Assembly: GCF_029323795.1 (NCBI RefSeq)
Contig: NZ_CP119758.1
Location: 1,302,001 to 1,366,000 of the forward strand
DNA length: 64,000 bases
Direction of reading: 5' to 3'
Origin: Zobellia alginiliquefaciens
GTDB lineage: Bacteria > Bacteroidota > Bacteroidia > Flavobacteriales > Flavobacteriaceae
The notes below the pieces were generated by a model, which saw only the letters and a list, made by a program, of their open reading frames with translations, had not been told where the DNA came from and searched no databases. Made by a program: the position numbers and the translations under genes. This document shows, one piece after another, positions 33,249 through 42,826 of this stretch (position 1 is the stretch's first letter; each line of letters begins with the position of its first letter).

Positions 33249-34766
33249 ATGCATTATAACTCATTGTTCAAAAATCACTGTTTATTCCTTATTCTTTTTC
33301 TAATGTGCCCATGGTGTAATTGGGCCCAGGAAAAACAACCCAATATCATTTTTATTCTTGTAGATGATTTAGGCTATGCCGATGTGGGTTTTAATGGTTC
33401 CACCTATTTTGAGACTCCAGCATTGGATGCTTTGGCAAAAGAAAGTTTAATTTTCGACAATGCTTATATGTATCCTACCTGCTCCCCATCAAGAGCTGCA
33501 CTTTTCACTGGAAAGCAGTCCTTCCGAACCGGAGTGTACACCGTTCCCGTATTGGAAAAGGGAGACGCGGAAGAAAACATTTTTTCTAGATGGACCGTTG
33601 GCAAAGAACATACCATATACGCTAAACCTCTCGCCGAAGCGGGATACAAGTCTATTCACGTAGGCAAATGGCATATTGTTGGTCCATATCCTGAAAAAGA
33701 ATTGGCTATGGATTGGCCTATTCAGCAGAGATTGGACCAACCCCAACCTGGAGATTTTACTTGGGTAGAAAACCATAAAACCCCAACCGTAAAACAATAC
33801 TATCCTGAAGGAAGGGGCTTCATTAAAAATGTGGGCGGCACTTTTAGAGGTGACCCGGCCCTAGAAGAAGGAGGTTACAAAAGTGAACGTGGAGGCTACC
33901 GAGCTCCATTCAGCAACCCTTTTATCGAACCAAAAGCCGATGATGAATGGTTAACGGACCGATTAGCTGCCGATGCCATTGAATTTATAGACGACCATAA
34001 AAGCAATCCGTTTTTGGTCAACCTACATTTCTATGCAGTTCATCGTCCTATAAAAAATAGAAACGATGCGCTTTTTGACAAATACATGAACAAACCGGGA
34101 GATCCCATAACGGGGCAAGGCATGGGCAAAAACAAAGAAAGGATGGCCAGCTATGCAACTATGGTCCAGTCCATGGATGAGAATATTGGCAAAATCATGG
34201 CATACCTCAAAAAAAATAACTTAGAAGAAAACACCGTCTTAATTATTACCTCGGATAATGGCTATCACCCTATTGCTTCAGAAAATTTAAAAATGAGAGG
34301 CGCCAAAGGAGAAATCTATGAAGGCGGCATAAAGGTTCCTGCATTAATTCATTGGCCCGGTAAAGTGAAAGCGCGTAGAACGGAAATGCCCATTTCGGTT
34401 TTGGATTTCTTCCCTACTTTGATGGATGCTGCACAGATAGATTACAAAGGTCAGCTTGATGGAAACTCACTCACGCCCCTGTTTCAAAAGGATAATACGT
34501 TTTTTAGAGAACGACCCTTATTTTGGCATTTGGCAAGCCAGTACAAAAATGGCACTTGTTCGGTAATCAGAAAGGGAGATTATAAGTTGATTCAGTTTTT
34601 AGCCGATGGAAAACTAGAACTCTACAATTTGAAAAGTGACCCCATGGAATCGAACAACGTAGTAAAATCGGAACCAAAAACAACCCAGAAGCTACTTAAG
34701 GAATTAGTGACTTGGCGTACAAAAAATGATGTACCGCTACCTCCTAATTCCAGTCTCTCTAAATAA
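33249..34766 (+). CDS. S1-family sulfatase 2
   Basis: A 505-residue sulfatase with a signal peptide ending near WAQ (residue 27). The metal-binding start is IIFILVDDLGYADVGFNG and the activation motif is CSPSR (Cys78). The second metal motif is TSDNGYHP near residue 335. Its start codon follows the preceding stop without a gap, and its stop overlaps the next start (TAATG), so the three sulfatases are translationally coupled. Substrate position (O2, O4 or O6) cannot be read from the sequence. Confidence 0.95.
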   Translation: MHYNSLFKNHCLFLILFLMCPWCNWAQEKQPNIIFILVDDLGYADVGFNGSTYFETPALDALAKESLIFDNAYMYPTCSPSRAALFTGKQSFRTGVYTVPVLEKGDAEENIFSRWTVGKEHTIYAKPLAEAGYKSIHVGKWHIVGPYPEKELAMDWPIQQRLDQPQPGDFTWVENHKTPTVKQYYPEGRGFIKNVGGTFRGDPALEEGGYKSERGGYRAPFSNPFIEPKADDEWLTDRLAADAIEFIDDHKSNPFLVNLHFYAVHRPIKNRNDALFDKYMNKPGDPITGQGMGKNKERMASYATMVQSMDENIGKIMAYLKKNNLEENTVLIITSDNGYHPIASENLKMRGAKGEIYEGGIKVPALIHWPGKVKARRTEMPISVLDFFPTLMDAAQIDYKGQLDGNSLTPLFQKDNTFFRERPLFWHLASQYKNGTCSVIRKGDYKLIQFLADGKLELYNLKSDPMESNNVVKSEPKTTQKLLKELVTWRTKNDVPLPPNSSLSK

Positions 34767-36355
34767 TGTATCTGTACAAGGGCATTAGCATGCGTATCTC
34801 TAAACTCCTCACAAATATATTCCTGGTTCTCTTGATCGCACCAGTATGTTGGGCGCAAAAGAAACCCACCCAAAAACCCAACGTAGTTTTAATTTATGCA
34901 GATGATCTAGGAAGAGGAATGCTGGGCACCTATGGTCAAAAAATGTTGACCACACCCAATATTGACAAATTAGCCGCCCAAGGTATGCAGTTTGAAAGAG
35001 CTTATGGCGCTATGTACTGCGCTCCCGCAAGAGCCAGCTTGCTTACTGGAATGCATGACTGCCACGGTGGTGATGCCATGACTGTAGTAAAAGCCGGAAT
35101 CTATATGAAATTGGACAACGGACTTACCTTTGATGAAATTAAAACTAAGATTCACCAAGTAGCCGTACCTGCTAAAAAAGATGAAGTTTTTTTGGGTGAA
35201 GTTGCTCAAAGAGCGGGTTATACTACCGGGCAGTTTGGAAAATTGGAATGGGGTTTCGCTACCACTCCTGAACGTTTGGAGCGCCACGGGTGGGACCATC
35301 ACTTTGGATACTATGACCATGTACGATGCCATGGCTTCTATCCTCCTTTTTTGTTCGAGGATGGAAAAAAAATTGAGATTCCGGGAAATACGCATGTAGA
35401 CTGTGCCAAAACCACCGAGTACGATTCTCCGCAAAATTTCGCTATTCGCTGGAACATGGAGGGTAAAGCGGTCTATTCCGAACATATTATAATGGATAAA
35501 ATGTTGGCGTTCATGGATGAGAACCATCCCAAAAAAACGAACAAACCTTTTTTTCTCTATTTCCCTACCCAATTACCTCATGGACCGACCATGGTTCCAG
35601 AAGTACATCCAGAATTGGCCAACAACCCCAACCTGACCCAATGGGAAAAGGAATATGCTTCCATGGTAAAAATGTTAGATGACGACGTAGGACGAATTTA
35701 TTCGAAATTGGAAGAAATGGAAATTTTGGACAATACCATTATCGTTTTTACATCGGACAACGGCCATGAAATCTATTATCCTGAAGAAGGTCGCACCTCA
35801 AAAAACAACGTAAATGTTAAAGGCGAAGAATTTGATAATATCACCACTCGTTTCAACAGCCGGGTTACCGGCGATATTTTTGATGGCAACAATGGCATGT
35901 CCGGAAAAAAGCGCGACAATTGGGAAGGTGGTGTACGTGTCCCCCTATTCTGGTATTGGAAAGACCACATAAAAGCTGGTGCAGTTTCAGACCAAATGGT
36001 GAGCAACTATGACTTTTTAAATACGCTTGCTGAAATTGTAGGCGTGCCCCAAATCAAAGAAAAAGATGGAGTTTCCTATGCCAAAACCTTATTTGGAGGA
36101 AAAGCAAAATTCCGTAATTACACCATTTATTCTTCAAAAATGGGGCCTGCTTTGGTCACTCAAGATGGCTGGAAGTTAAGATACTATCTAAAAGAGGATA
36201 TTTATCAACTCTATTACCTGCCGGATGATTATGAAGAGGTGAAAGATTTAGCCAAAAAGCATCCCCAAAAAATAGAAAAACTAAAGGCCATTCTCTACAA
36301 AGAATGCAATCAAAACTGGAAAAATGGAATAGGGCCTGTCCAAAAAAGAATTTAA
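34766..36355 (+). CDS. S1-family sulfatase 3
   Basis: A 529-residue sulfatase. The overlapping start at 34766 (TAATG) is given; an in-frame ATG at 34790 starts the cleaner signal peptide MRISKLLTNIFLVLL and is a good alternative. The metal-binding segment is PNVVLIYADDLGRG. The activation motif is CAPAR (Cys85), inside MYCAPARASLLTG. A second metal motif TSDNGHEIYYPEE lies near residue 330. It is the last of three abutting sulfatases with different motif contexts, so they may remove sulfate from different positions in order. Confidence 0.94.
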   Translation: MYLYKGISMRISKLLTNIFLVLLIAPVCWAQKKPTQKPNVVLIYADDLGRGMLGTYGQKMLTTPNIDKLAAQGMQFERAYGAMYCAPARASLLTGMHDCHGGDAMTVVKAGIYMKLDNGLTFDEIKTKIHQVAVPAKKDEVFLGEVAQRAGYTTGQFGKLEWGFATTPERLERHGWDHHFGYYDHVRCHGFYPPFLFEDGKKIEIPGNTHVDCAKTTEYDSPQNFAIRWNMEGKAVYSEHIIMDKMLAFMDENHPKKTNKPFFLYFPTQLPHGPTMVPEVHPELANNPNLTQWEKEYASMVKMLDDDVGRIYSKLEEMEILDNTIIVFTSDNGHEIYYPEEGRTSKNNVNVKGEEFDNITTRFNSRVTGDIFDGNNGMSGKKRDNWEGGVRVPLFWYWKDHIKAGAVSDQMVSNYDFLNTLAEIVGVPQIKEKDGVSYAKTLFGGKAKFRNYTIYSSKMGPALVTQDGWKLRYYLKEDIYQLYYLPDDYEEVKDLAKKHPQKIEKLKAILYKECNQNWKNGIGPVQKRI

Positions 36356-36434
36356 TTCACTACCTACCGGCCATTGTTCTAAATAATAGGTAATACACCC
36401 TCTATATAAATACATATTTCTAACACCTCAACCA

Positions 36435-38150
36435 ATGTCAAAAAAATATACCGCCACACTTTTTCTCGTATTGACTTTTGCAATTTCGCATGGGCAACAG
36501 CATACACAATCCAACGACCGAAAAAAGAAAAAAGCCAGTGAAATGGTCGTAGAAAGAGAGCGTCCGGCCGAATGGAACAAACTGGTTTTAGGCGGCCGTT
36601 TTATGGACCGGTTTCTTCCCATGCCCGATTTGGGAGGTATGACTTCCGATACTTGGGGATCGCCCGGTGTACTACCAAGGGACATCAACAATGGTGTTGA
36701 GAGCCCCATATGGTCCTATTGGGGAGGAAATACCTTACTGGAGGAAGAAGATGGCAAATACCATCTTTTTGTTTGCAGGTGGCCAGAAAATGCAGAGAAA
36801 GGACATATGGCGTATCATGACAGTAGGGTTGTTCACGGGGTTTCTGAATCACCATTTGGACCGTTTAGAATTGCCGGGGAAGTTGGCCATGGGCACAACC
36901 CTACTTGGTACAGAATAAAAAAAGGCAGATATGTTCTTTATGCCATAGACAAATATTATGTGGCCCAACACATTAACGGCCCGTGGAAAGAAGGGATATT
37001 TGAGTTTGATAAACGTGATAGAGAAACTTCTAGTGCCCATAATTTCATGCACAACTGCACCTTCGCCCAACGTGAAGACGGTTCTTTTCTGATGGTCAAC
37101 AGACACGGATATTCGTGGTTCAGTAAAGACGGCCTGGCCAAATGGAATATGGTTGGCGAAAAATCTGTATATCCGCCGGTGGAAGGCAAATATGAAGACC
37201 CTGTTATCTGGAAAGACAATGTACAATACCACCTGATCGTAAACGATTGGCTGGGAAGGATTGCTTGGTACTTGCGCTCTAAAGACGGTGTAGATTGGAA
37301 AGTAGAACCCGGTGAAGCTTATATGCCCGGAATTTCGGTTCATGAATATGGAGAAAAGGAAGATTGGCACAAATACGAACGTATCCGAATACTACAAGAT
37401 GAAAAAGGCCGGGCCATTGCCGCCAACTTTGCCGTTATTGACACTTTGAAATATGAAGACCTGCCCAATGACCATCACAGCTCTAAATTGATTGTTGTTC
37501 CATTGATAAAGGATAAGTTACTAACCCTATTGAACGAGAATAAAATCACTCCAAAAACAAAAGAGATTCGAGTAAAAATAGAAGCTGAAAGTGATTTTAA
37601 CCCACAAACCGATATTGATTTCAATTCATTACGCTTTGGGGCTTCGGAAAAAGTAAATTTCGGAAAAGGAAGCCAACTCATCCGAAGCGAAAAACTAGGA
37701 AAAGACCTTGTTCTTATTTTTAATGGAAAAGGTAACGGACTCACAGCAGATAATTTTGCGGGAAAACTACTGGGTAAGGACAAAAAAGGAAAATTGCTCT
37801 TTGGCTACACCCGTTTACCGCAAGTTGAATACATACAACCTATGCTATCCGCTAGAGCACCAATGATTACAAAAACCTCCGAGGGCTATACTATTGAAGT
37901 GAAAGTGGAGAATTTTGGACAAATAGCATCCACAGAAACCAAAATTCTACTCACCCTCATTGAAAAGGAAAAAGAAAAGGAGTTGGCTTCAGGAAAAGTA
38001 AAGCCCATAAAGCCTTTTCAAGAAGTTACAGTGTCATTTCCTAGTAAAATAAAACTACAAAAAGGAACTACCTACACGGTTAAGAGCACCATCCTTACAG
38101 ATGATAACGAACCTGTACATTTCACCAAAACCATCACATTACAAGAATAA
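36435..38150 (+). CDS. secreted beta-propeller-like protein of unknown glycan role
   Basis: A 571-residue protein with a signal peptide (residues 1-20, ending SHG-Q). The central part (about residues 80-350) has repeated blade-like segments such as EEEDGKYHLFVCRW, HNPTWYRIKKGRYVLYAI and EDPVIWKDNVQYHLIV, in the style of GH43/GH117-like five-bladed propellers. The last 180 residues look like beta-sandwich domains (one CARDB-like). I cannot place it in a known GH family. Acidic residues in the blades could be catalytic, but this is unproven. It lies in the PUL between sulfatases and a GH31/36-like enzyme, so it is a candidate for a new glycanase. Confidence 0.8.
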   Translation: MSKKYTATLFLVLTFAISHGQQHTQSNDRKKKKASEMVVERERPAEWNKLVLGGRFMDRFLPMPDLGGMTSDTWGSPGVLPRDINNGVESPIWSYWGGNTLLEEEDGKYHLFVCRWPENAEKGHMAYHDSRVVHGVSESPFGPFRIAGEVGHGHNPTWYRIKKGRYVLYAIDKYYVAQHINGPWKEGIFEFDKRDRETSSAHNFMHNCTFAQREDGSFLMVNRHGYSWFSKDGLAKWNMVGEKSVYPPVEGKYEDPVIWKDNVQYHLIVNDWLGRIAWYLRSKDGVDWKVEPGEAYMPGISVHEYGEKEDWHKYERIRILQDEKGRAIAANFAVIDTLKYEDLPNDHHSSKLIVVPLIKDKLLTLLNENKITPKTKEIRVKIEAESDFNPQTDIDFNSLRFGASEKVNFGKGSQLIRSEKLGKDLVLIFNGKGNGLTADNFAGKLLGKDKKGKLLFGYTRLPQVEYIQPMLSARAPMITKTSEGYTIEVKVENFGQIASTETKILLTLIEKEKEKELASGKVKPIKPFQEVTVSFPSKIKLQKGTTYTVKSTILTDDNEPVHFTKTITLQE

Positions 38151-38154
38151 ACTC

Positions 38155-39597
38155 ATGAACAATAGAAGAGATTTTATAAAAAAAGCGGGCATGGGTGTTG
38201 CTCTTGCTGGTATTACTGGCCCATTGGCCGCAAGGACTACTCCCTCTCATTTTGAAATATCCAATAAAAAAGGAGCTTCCGAAGGTGAAAAAGTAAAAAT
38301 AAAGGTAACCAAACCTCTATTTTGCCCGTACAATAGTGATGGTACGCCAGCTCAAAAAGGCGGTGATGCCTATTATTTTCTAAGCGATTCTTTTACCCAT
38401 AATCCGTTTACGATTCCGGCAAGTGGAATGAGTGGTTCACCTATTATTCGCGACGCCGCAGGTAAATTCGTTGGTTTTATGACCTCTTTCGGTTTCGAAA
38501 ATTCAACCTTTAGTTTTGATGGAAAAGAAACCTTAACGATTAACGTTCCGGATGGCCAAGAACTTTTTGTGGATGAAAGTGGCAATGGCGATGAAGCCTG
38601 GAAAGCTTACAATACCAAAATGATGCATCGCTTGAATATTCAACCGTATAAAGTCCATCCTCATTTCTGGGCCGATGTTGAATATTGTACTTGGGTAGAA
38701 CAGAAAATACAATCCAATGTTCCCAAAGGACACTTTAACCTATTAAATCATGACTTTGTTGCGAAGTATTTGGATAAAATTATTGAATACGGATATCCAA
38801 AGGGAAAAATGACATTGGACCATGGCTGGGGCCAATTCCCTGACGGTAGTTTAAACTCCGGTTACGGTTCGTGGCATCCGGACCCGAAGAAATTTCCCGA
38901 TTTCCACAAGACCATGGACCTTATCAACGAAAAGGGTTTCACCCCTGGTCTTTGGATCGCTTTCCCAAAAATACATGGTGCCAGTACTATTGCTCAAAGC
39001 TCCCCCAATCTCTTGGGTGCTTTTAGGGCACAAGGCAAAACCAAATACGACAAAGGTGTGCGTTGGCTCAATCCTAAGGCGGATATTTTTGAATATGCCT
39101 CAGAAACCATTTACCGTTTTCACAAAATGGGGGTTCGAAAGTTTAAAATTGATATGTCTTACAACACAAAATCGGACATGCTACACATACATAAAGAACT
39201 ATACAAAGCGGCAAAAGGCATTGATGAAACTATTGAAATGGAGTTTCACGTTCCCGATATTTTCTTTACCAAATTTACGGATGTCACCCGAACCAACGAT
39301 GTTTGGCTCAATGATAAATATGATTGGCCCGCCCGTGTAAAAACACATTATGAGATTTCCTATAAGTCCTCACCAGGCCGCGGTATCAACTTGGATCACA
39401 TTGGGGGAAATGCGGAAAAGGACATCACCGAAGAAAAATACCTCCAGCATCTAGAAATGTTCAAATCCAAAATAGGATATCCTCTGGTTTCTGTACTTCC
39501 ACATCATATCAGCCAAAAGTGTGTTGATCAAACCGGTGATTACCTGTGGGATTACGAAAAAGGACCTAGAAACATCATTTCGGACTTTTATTTATAA
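38155..39597 (+). CDS. Tat-exported GH31/GH36-like (clan GH-D type) alpha-glycosidase
   Basis: A 481-residue protein with a twin-arginine signal (NNRRDFIKKAGMGVALAG). The N-terminal third is beta-rich. It is followed by a TIM barrel with MTLDHGWGQFPDG, HPDPKKFPDFHKTMDLINEK and GFTPGLWIAFPKI, as in alpha-galactosidase/alpha-glucosidase families. A likely nucleophile is Asp333 in VRKFKIDMSY; the acid/base is not certain. The start at 38155 follows the previous stop by 4 bases, and an upstream in-frame start lies inside that gene. It probably removes an alpha-linked sugar end. Confidence 0.78.
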   Translation: MNNRRDFIKKAGMGVALAGITGPLAARTTPSHFEISNKKGASEGEKVKIKVTKPLFCPYNSDGTPAQKGGDAYYFLSDSFTHNPFTIPASGMSGSPIIRDAAGKFVGFMTSFGFENSTFSFDGKETLTINVPDGQELFVDESGNGDEAWKAYNTKMMHRLNIQPYKVHPHFWADVEYCTWVEQKIQSNVPKGHFNLLNHDFVAKYLDKIIEYGYPKGKMTLDHGWGQFPDGSLNSGYGSWHPDPKKFPDFHKTMDLINEKGFTPGLWIAFPKIHGASTIAQSSPNLLGAFRAQGKTKYDKGVRWLNPKADIFEYASETIYRFHKMGVRKFKIDMSYNTKSDMLHIHKELYKAAKGIDETIEMEFHVPDIFFTKFTDVTRTNDVWLNDKYDWPARVKTHYEISYKSSPGRGINLDHIGGNAEKDITEEKYLQHLEMFKSKIGYPLVSVLPHHISQKCVDQTGDYLWDYEKGPRNIISDFYL

Positions 39598-39697
39598 AGG
39601 CTGGAAATTTACAGTGAGAGACAATAGATACACAGGTAAATACATGTTTTTGCTCATTTTAGGCTTCATTTGACAATAGTTTTAATCAGCAACCTCT

Positions 39698-41275
39698 ATG
39701 ATTCAAATGGTTAAAAATCTTAGTCTCGCGCTTTGTTGTATTTCCTTTTTTGCGATCTCATCTTGTAGAGAAAGTCAAAAAAAAGCAAACGTAGAAACAG
39801 CCGATACTCGCCCCAACATCTTATGGATCACCATTGAGGATTGGAGTCCGGATCTATCCTGTTATGGCACAAAAGGGATTCACACCCCTTTTGTAGATAA
39901 ATTGGCATCGGAAGGCATTCGTTATAACAAAGCGTTTACCACTTCACCGGTCTGTTCTACATCTCGCTCGGCAATGATGACCGGTTTCCATCAAAACTAT
40001 ATCCGTGCCAACCAACATCGTGAGCATAACAAACAGCCTTTGCCACACGGCATAAAACCCATTCCAAAACTGTTTGAAGAAGCTGGTTATTTCACCACGT
40101 TGATGAGCTGGAAAACGGACATGAACTTTCTACCCGACAGTAAAGAAGAGCTTTTTATGAATACCAATGATTGGAGAGACCGTAAACCAGGGCAGCCTTT
40201 CTTTGCTAGAATCACATTTGGAGGAACACACCGATCTTGGAACCGAGATCCTGAGAGGCCTATTGATATAAAGGATGTAGAGCTTCCGCCCTATTATGCA
40301 GACACTCCATTTGTACGTCGTGATTGGGCCAATGGCCTTGAACAGATGCAACTGGTAGACCGTGAGGTTGGTGCACTGTTAAAACGATTGGAAGATGAAG
40401 GCCTAGCAGAAAATACTATTGTGTTTTTTATTGGAGACCATGGTCGTTGTCATATTCGCGGAAAACAATTTTTGTACGATGGTGGTACACACATTCCTAT
40501 GATTATGAGATGGCCAGGGAGAATTGAACCCAAACAAATAAGTGAAGATATGGTCATGTCTATTGATATTGATGCAACCATCCTTGAAGCCGCTGGCATT
40601 ACCCCTCCGGTTCCACTTCACGGCAAAAACCTTTTAGAGGATGACATTAAAAACCGAAAATACACTTTTGCCGCGCGAGATAAAATGGACGAGACCCATG
40701 ATGCCATGCGTTCCATACGCTCCAAAGACTACAAACTCATTCTTAACTTGATGCCCGAAAGACCCTATCTGCAGTACAACCAGTACAAAGAAAATGCATA
40801 CCCAGTTCTGGCTGAAATGAGTATCATGCACCTGAAAGGCGAGCTTACTCTTGAGCAGGCCGCTTTCTTTGCTCCTACAAAACCCGAAATTGAGTTATAT
40901 GACCTACAAAAAGACACATTTGAGGTAGTCAATGTAGCCAATAACCCCGAATATAGCTCTGTGAAAAAAGAGCTGTTGGCCGAGCTTCAAAACTGGCGCA
41001 CCAACGTCATTGAAGATGAAGGTGTGAGTGATGAATTTAGAGCCGTTGGCGTTTTTCCAGATAAGAATCCATTTTCAACAGTGGACGAATGGGTAGCCAA
41101 AAACCAAAAAAACTATGATTTTAACCGTATAGGCTGGCCTGCATGGTATCCTACTAAAACGCTTCAAGAATGGCAAAAGGCCCGTAAAAAATGGGACCCT
41201 TATGTTATGAGAGGAGCTTCTGAAAATATACCTCGTCCTGAAATTGGCATTATCAAAAAGAAGAAAAAGAATTAA
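39698..41275 (+). CDS. S1-family sulfatase 4, lipoprotein, CSTSR motif
   Basis: A 525-residue sulfatase with a lipobox ISSC near residue 23, so it is likely attached to a membrane. The metal-binding segment is PNILWITIEDWSPDLSCYG. The activation motif is CSTSR (Cys86), where the third position is Thr, not the usual Pro or Ala. The second metal motif GDHGRCHIRGKQFLYDGG lies near residue 248. The family assignment is clear, and the Thr occurs in some S1 subfamilies. The gene lies 15 bases before a GH29 fucosidase. Confidence 0.93.
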   Translation: MIQMVKNLSLALCCISFFAISSCRESQKKANVETADTRPNILWITIEDWSPDLSCYGTKGIHTPFVDKLASEGIRYNKAFTTSPVCSTSRSAMMTGFHQNYIRANQHREHNKQPLPHGIKPIPKLFEEAGYFTTLMSWKTDMNFLPDSKEELFMNTNDWRDRKPGQPFFARITFGGTHRSWNRDPERPIDIKDVELPPYYADTPFVRRDWANGLEQMQLVDREVGALLKRLEDEGLAENTIVFFIGDHGRCHIRGKQFLYDGGTHIPMIMRWPGRIEPKQISEDMVMSIDIDATILEAAGITPPVPLHGKNLLEDDIKNRKYTFAARDKMDETHDAMRSIRSKDYKLILNLMPERPYLQYNQYKENAYPVLAEMSIMHLKGELTLEQAAFFAPTKPEIELYDLQKDTFEVVNVANNPEYSSVKKELLAELQNWRTNVIEDEGVSDEFRAVGVFPDKNPFSTVDEWVAKNQKNYDFNRIGWPAWYPTKTLQEWQKARKKWDPYVMRGASENIPRPEIGIIKKKKKN

Positions 41276-41289
41276 AGCCAAAATTCGGA

Positions 41290-42792
41290 ATGAAAACAAA
41301 AATCAAACTATTACAAAAAGTAGCTATCGTCAGCTTATTTTTTATGGAGATAACTGCATTGCACGCTCAGCTCAAACCAAAAAAATTTCAACCCGAATGG
41401 GAATCTATCCGTGAGGGGTATGAAATTCCGGAATGGTTCAAAGATGCCAAATTCGGTATTTTTCTACATTGGGGGCCTTACGCCGTACCTGCATACAGTA
41501 GTGAAAAATATCCAAAGGGAATATACGATCCAAGATGGTCCAAGGGTGGTAAAAAGCCCTATCCCTATCACCGCGAACATTATGGCGACCCCTCAAAATT
41601 TGGATATAAAGATTTTATACCCCAGTTCAAGGCAGAAAAGTTCGATGCCAACGAATGGGCAACTTTATTTAAAAAGGCAGGGGCACGCTATGTGGTACCT
41701 GTGGCCGAACATCATGACGGCTATGCCATGTACGCTTCTAACCACACCCGCTGGAACGTGAAGGATACGGGTCCAAAAAAAGACGTTATGCGCCTATTGT
41801 CCGATGCGGTCAAGGCCAACGGAATGAAGTTTGGAGCATCTTCTCATTTTGCATTGCACAGAATTTACTATGAAAAAGATGACCCAACGTGGGACACCAA
41901 TAATCCTGAATTTTACGACCTATATGGCGAACCTGTAGGTAACGACACCTTACCCACAAAAAAATTCCTCAACCTTTGGTGGAACCGAACCACGGATATA
42001 ATTGACAATTACGAACCCGATTTGCTCTGGTTCGATTTTGGGTTGGACAAACCCGGTTTTGAAGTCATGCACAAAAAAATACTGGCCTACTACTATAACA
42101 AAGGTGAAGAATGGAACAAGGGTGTTGTTTTTCAGGACAAGAACATGAGAAACAAGTCTTTTCCTGAAGACCTGATCGTGTTGGACATTGAGCGCGGCCG
42201 TATGGATGGCATTTACAAATACCCTTGGCAGACCGATACTTCAATAGGAAAAATTTCTTGGGGATATGTAACCAATGAAGAGTATAAAACACCAAATTAC
42301 CTTCTTGACGAACTGATAGACATTGTTAGTAAGAACGGATGTTTATTATTGAATATAGGCCCAAAGGCCGATGGTACCATTCCTTCAGAAGCAAAAAAAA
42401 TACTGAGCGAAATGGGCCAATGGTTAAGTCTTAATGGTGAAGCAATTTATGACACACGACCTTGGACCATATTTGGCGAAGGTCCTACGAAGGTAGAAAC
42501 AGGTCACCATTCCGAAAAGAAAAACAAGGAATCCGGACCGGAGGACTTTCGTTTTACCACCAAAGGCAAAACCCTTTACGCAACTGCCTTGGGTTGGCCG
42601 GAAGATGGAAAATTCAATATCAAATCGTTAGCAAAGAACAATCCTAATATCTCAAAAAACATAGCATCCGTAGAATTCGTTAGCGGCAAGAACCCTATAA
42701 AATGGAAGCAAACCGGCAAAGGACTTTCCATAACCGTTGATGGTCAAAAACCTTGCGAAGCTGCTTATGTATTTCGGATAAAATTCAATTAA
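41290..42792 (+). CDS. GH29 alpha-L-fucosidase
   Basis: A 500-residue secreted enzyme with a signal peptide (ending ALHAQ). The GH29 hallmarks are WFKDAKFGIFLHWGPYAVPA (about residue 50), AEHHDGYAMYASNHTRWNV (about residue 140) and the nucleophile Asp249 in DLLWFDFGLD. The segment NGCLLLNIGPKADGTIP precedes the C-terminal beta domain. It releases alpha-linked L-fucose (or a related sugar) by a retaining mechanism. Its presence points to fucose in the target glycan. It lies 15 bases after sulfatase 4, so they are cotranscribed. Confidence 0.94.
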   Translation: MKTKIKLLQKVAIVSLFFMEITALHAQLKPKKFQPEWESIREGYEIPEWFKDAKFGIFLHWGPYAVPAYSSEKYPKGIYDPRWSKGGKKPYPYHREHYGDPSKFGYKDFIPQFKAEKFDANEWATLFKKAGARYVVPVAEHHDGYAMYASNHTRWNVKDTGPKKDVMRLLSDAVKANGMKFGASSHFALHRIYYEKDDPTWDTNNPEFYDLYGEPVGNDTLPTKKFLNLWWNRTTDIIDNYEPDLLWFDFGLDKPGFEVMHKKILAYYYNKGEEWNKGVVFQDKNMRNKSFPEDLIVLDIERGRMDGIYKYPWQTDTSIGKISWGYVTNEEYKTPNYLLDELIDIVSKNGCLLLNIGPKADGTIPSEAKKILSEMGQWLSLNGEAIYDTRPWTIFGEGPTKVETGHHSEKKNKESGPEDFRFTTKGKTLYATALGWPEDGKFNIKSLAKNNPNISKNIASVEFVSGKNPIKWKQTGKGLSITVDGQKPCEAAYVFRIKFN

Positions 42793-42826
42793 AAAACAAT
42801 CCAAACCTATTTCCAATATATACGAA

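Noticed and set aside
34970-35572. 200-codon open frame on the minus strand inside sulfatase 3
   Set aside because: It lies wholly opposite a clear sulfatase, has no recognisable motif, and is a coding shadow.
31692-36355. Recent tandem duplication of the three sulfatases
   Set aside because: The proteins differ strongly outside the catalytic motifs and have different signal regions, so they are not recent copies.
36849-37370. 173-codon minus-strand frame inside the propeller-like gene
   Set aside because: Opposite-strand shadow of a well-supported gene with a signal peptide and operon position.
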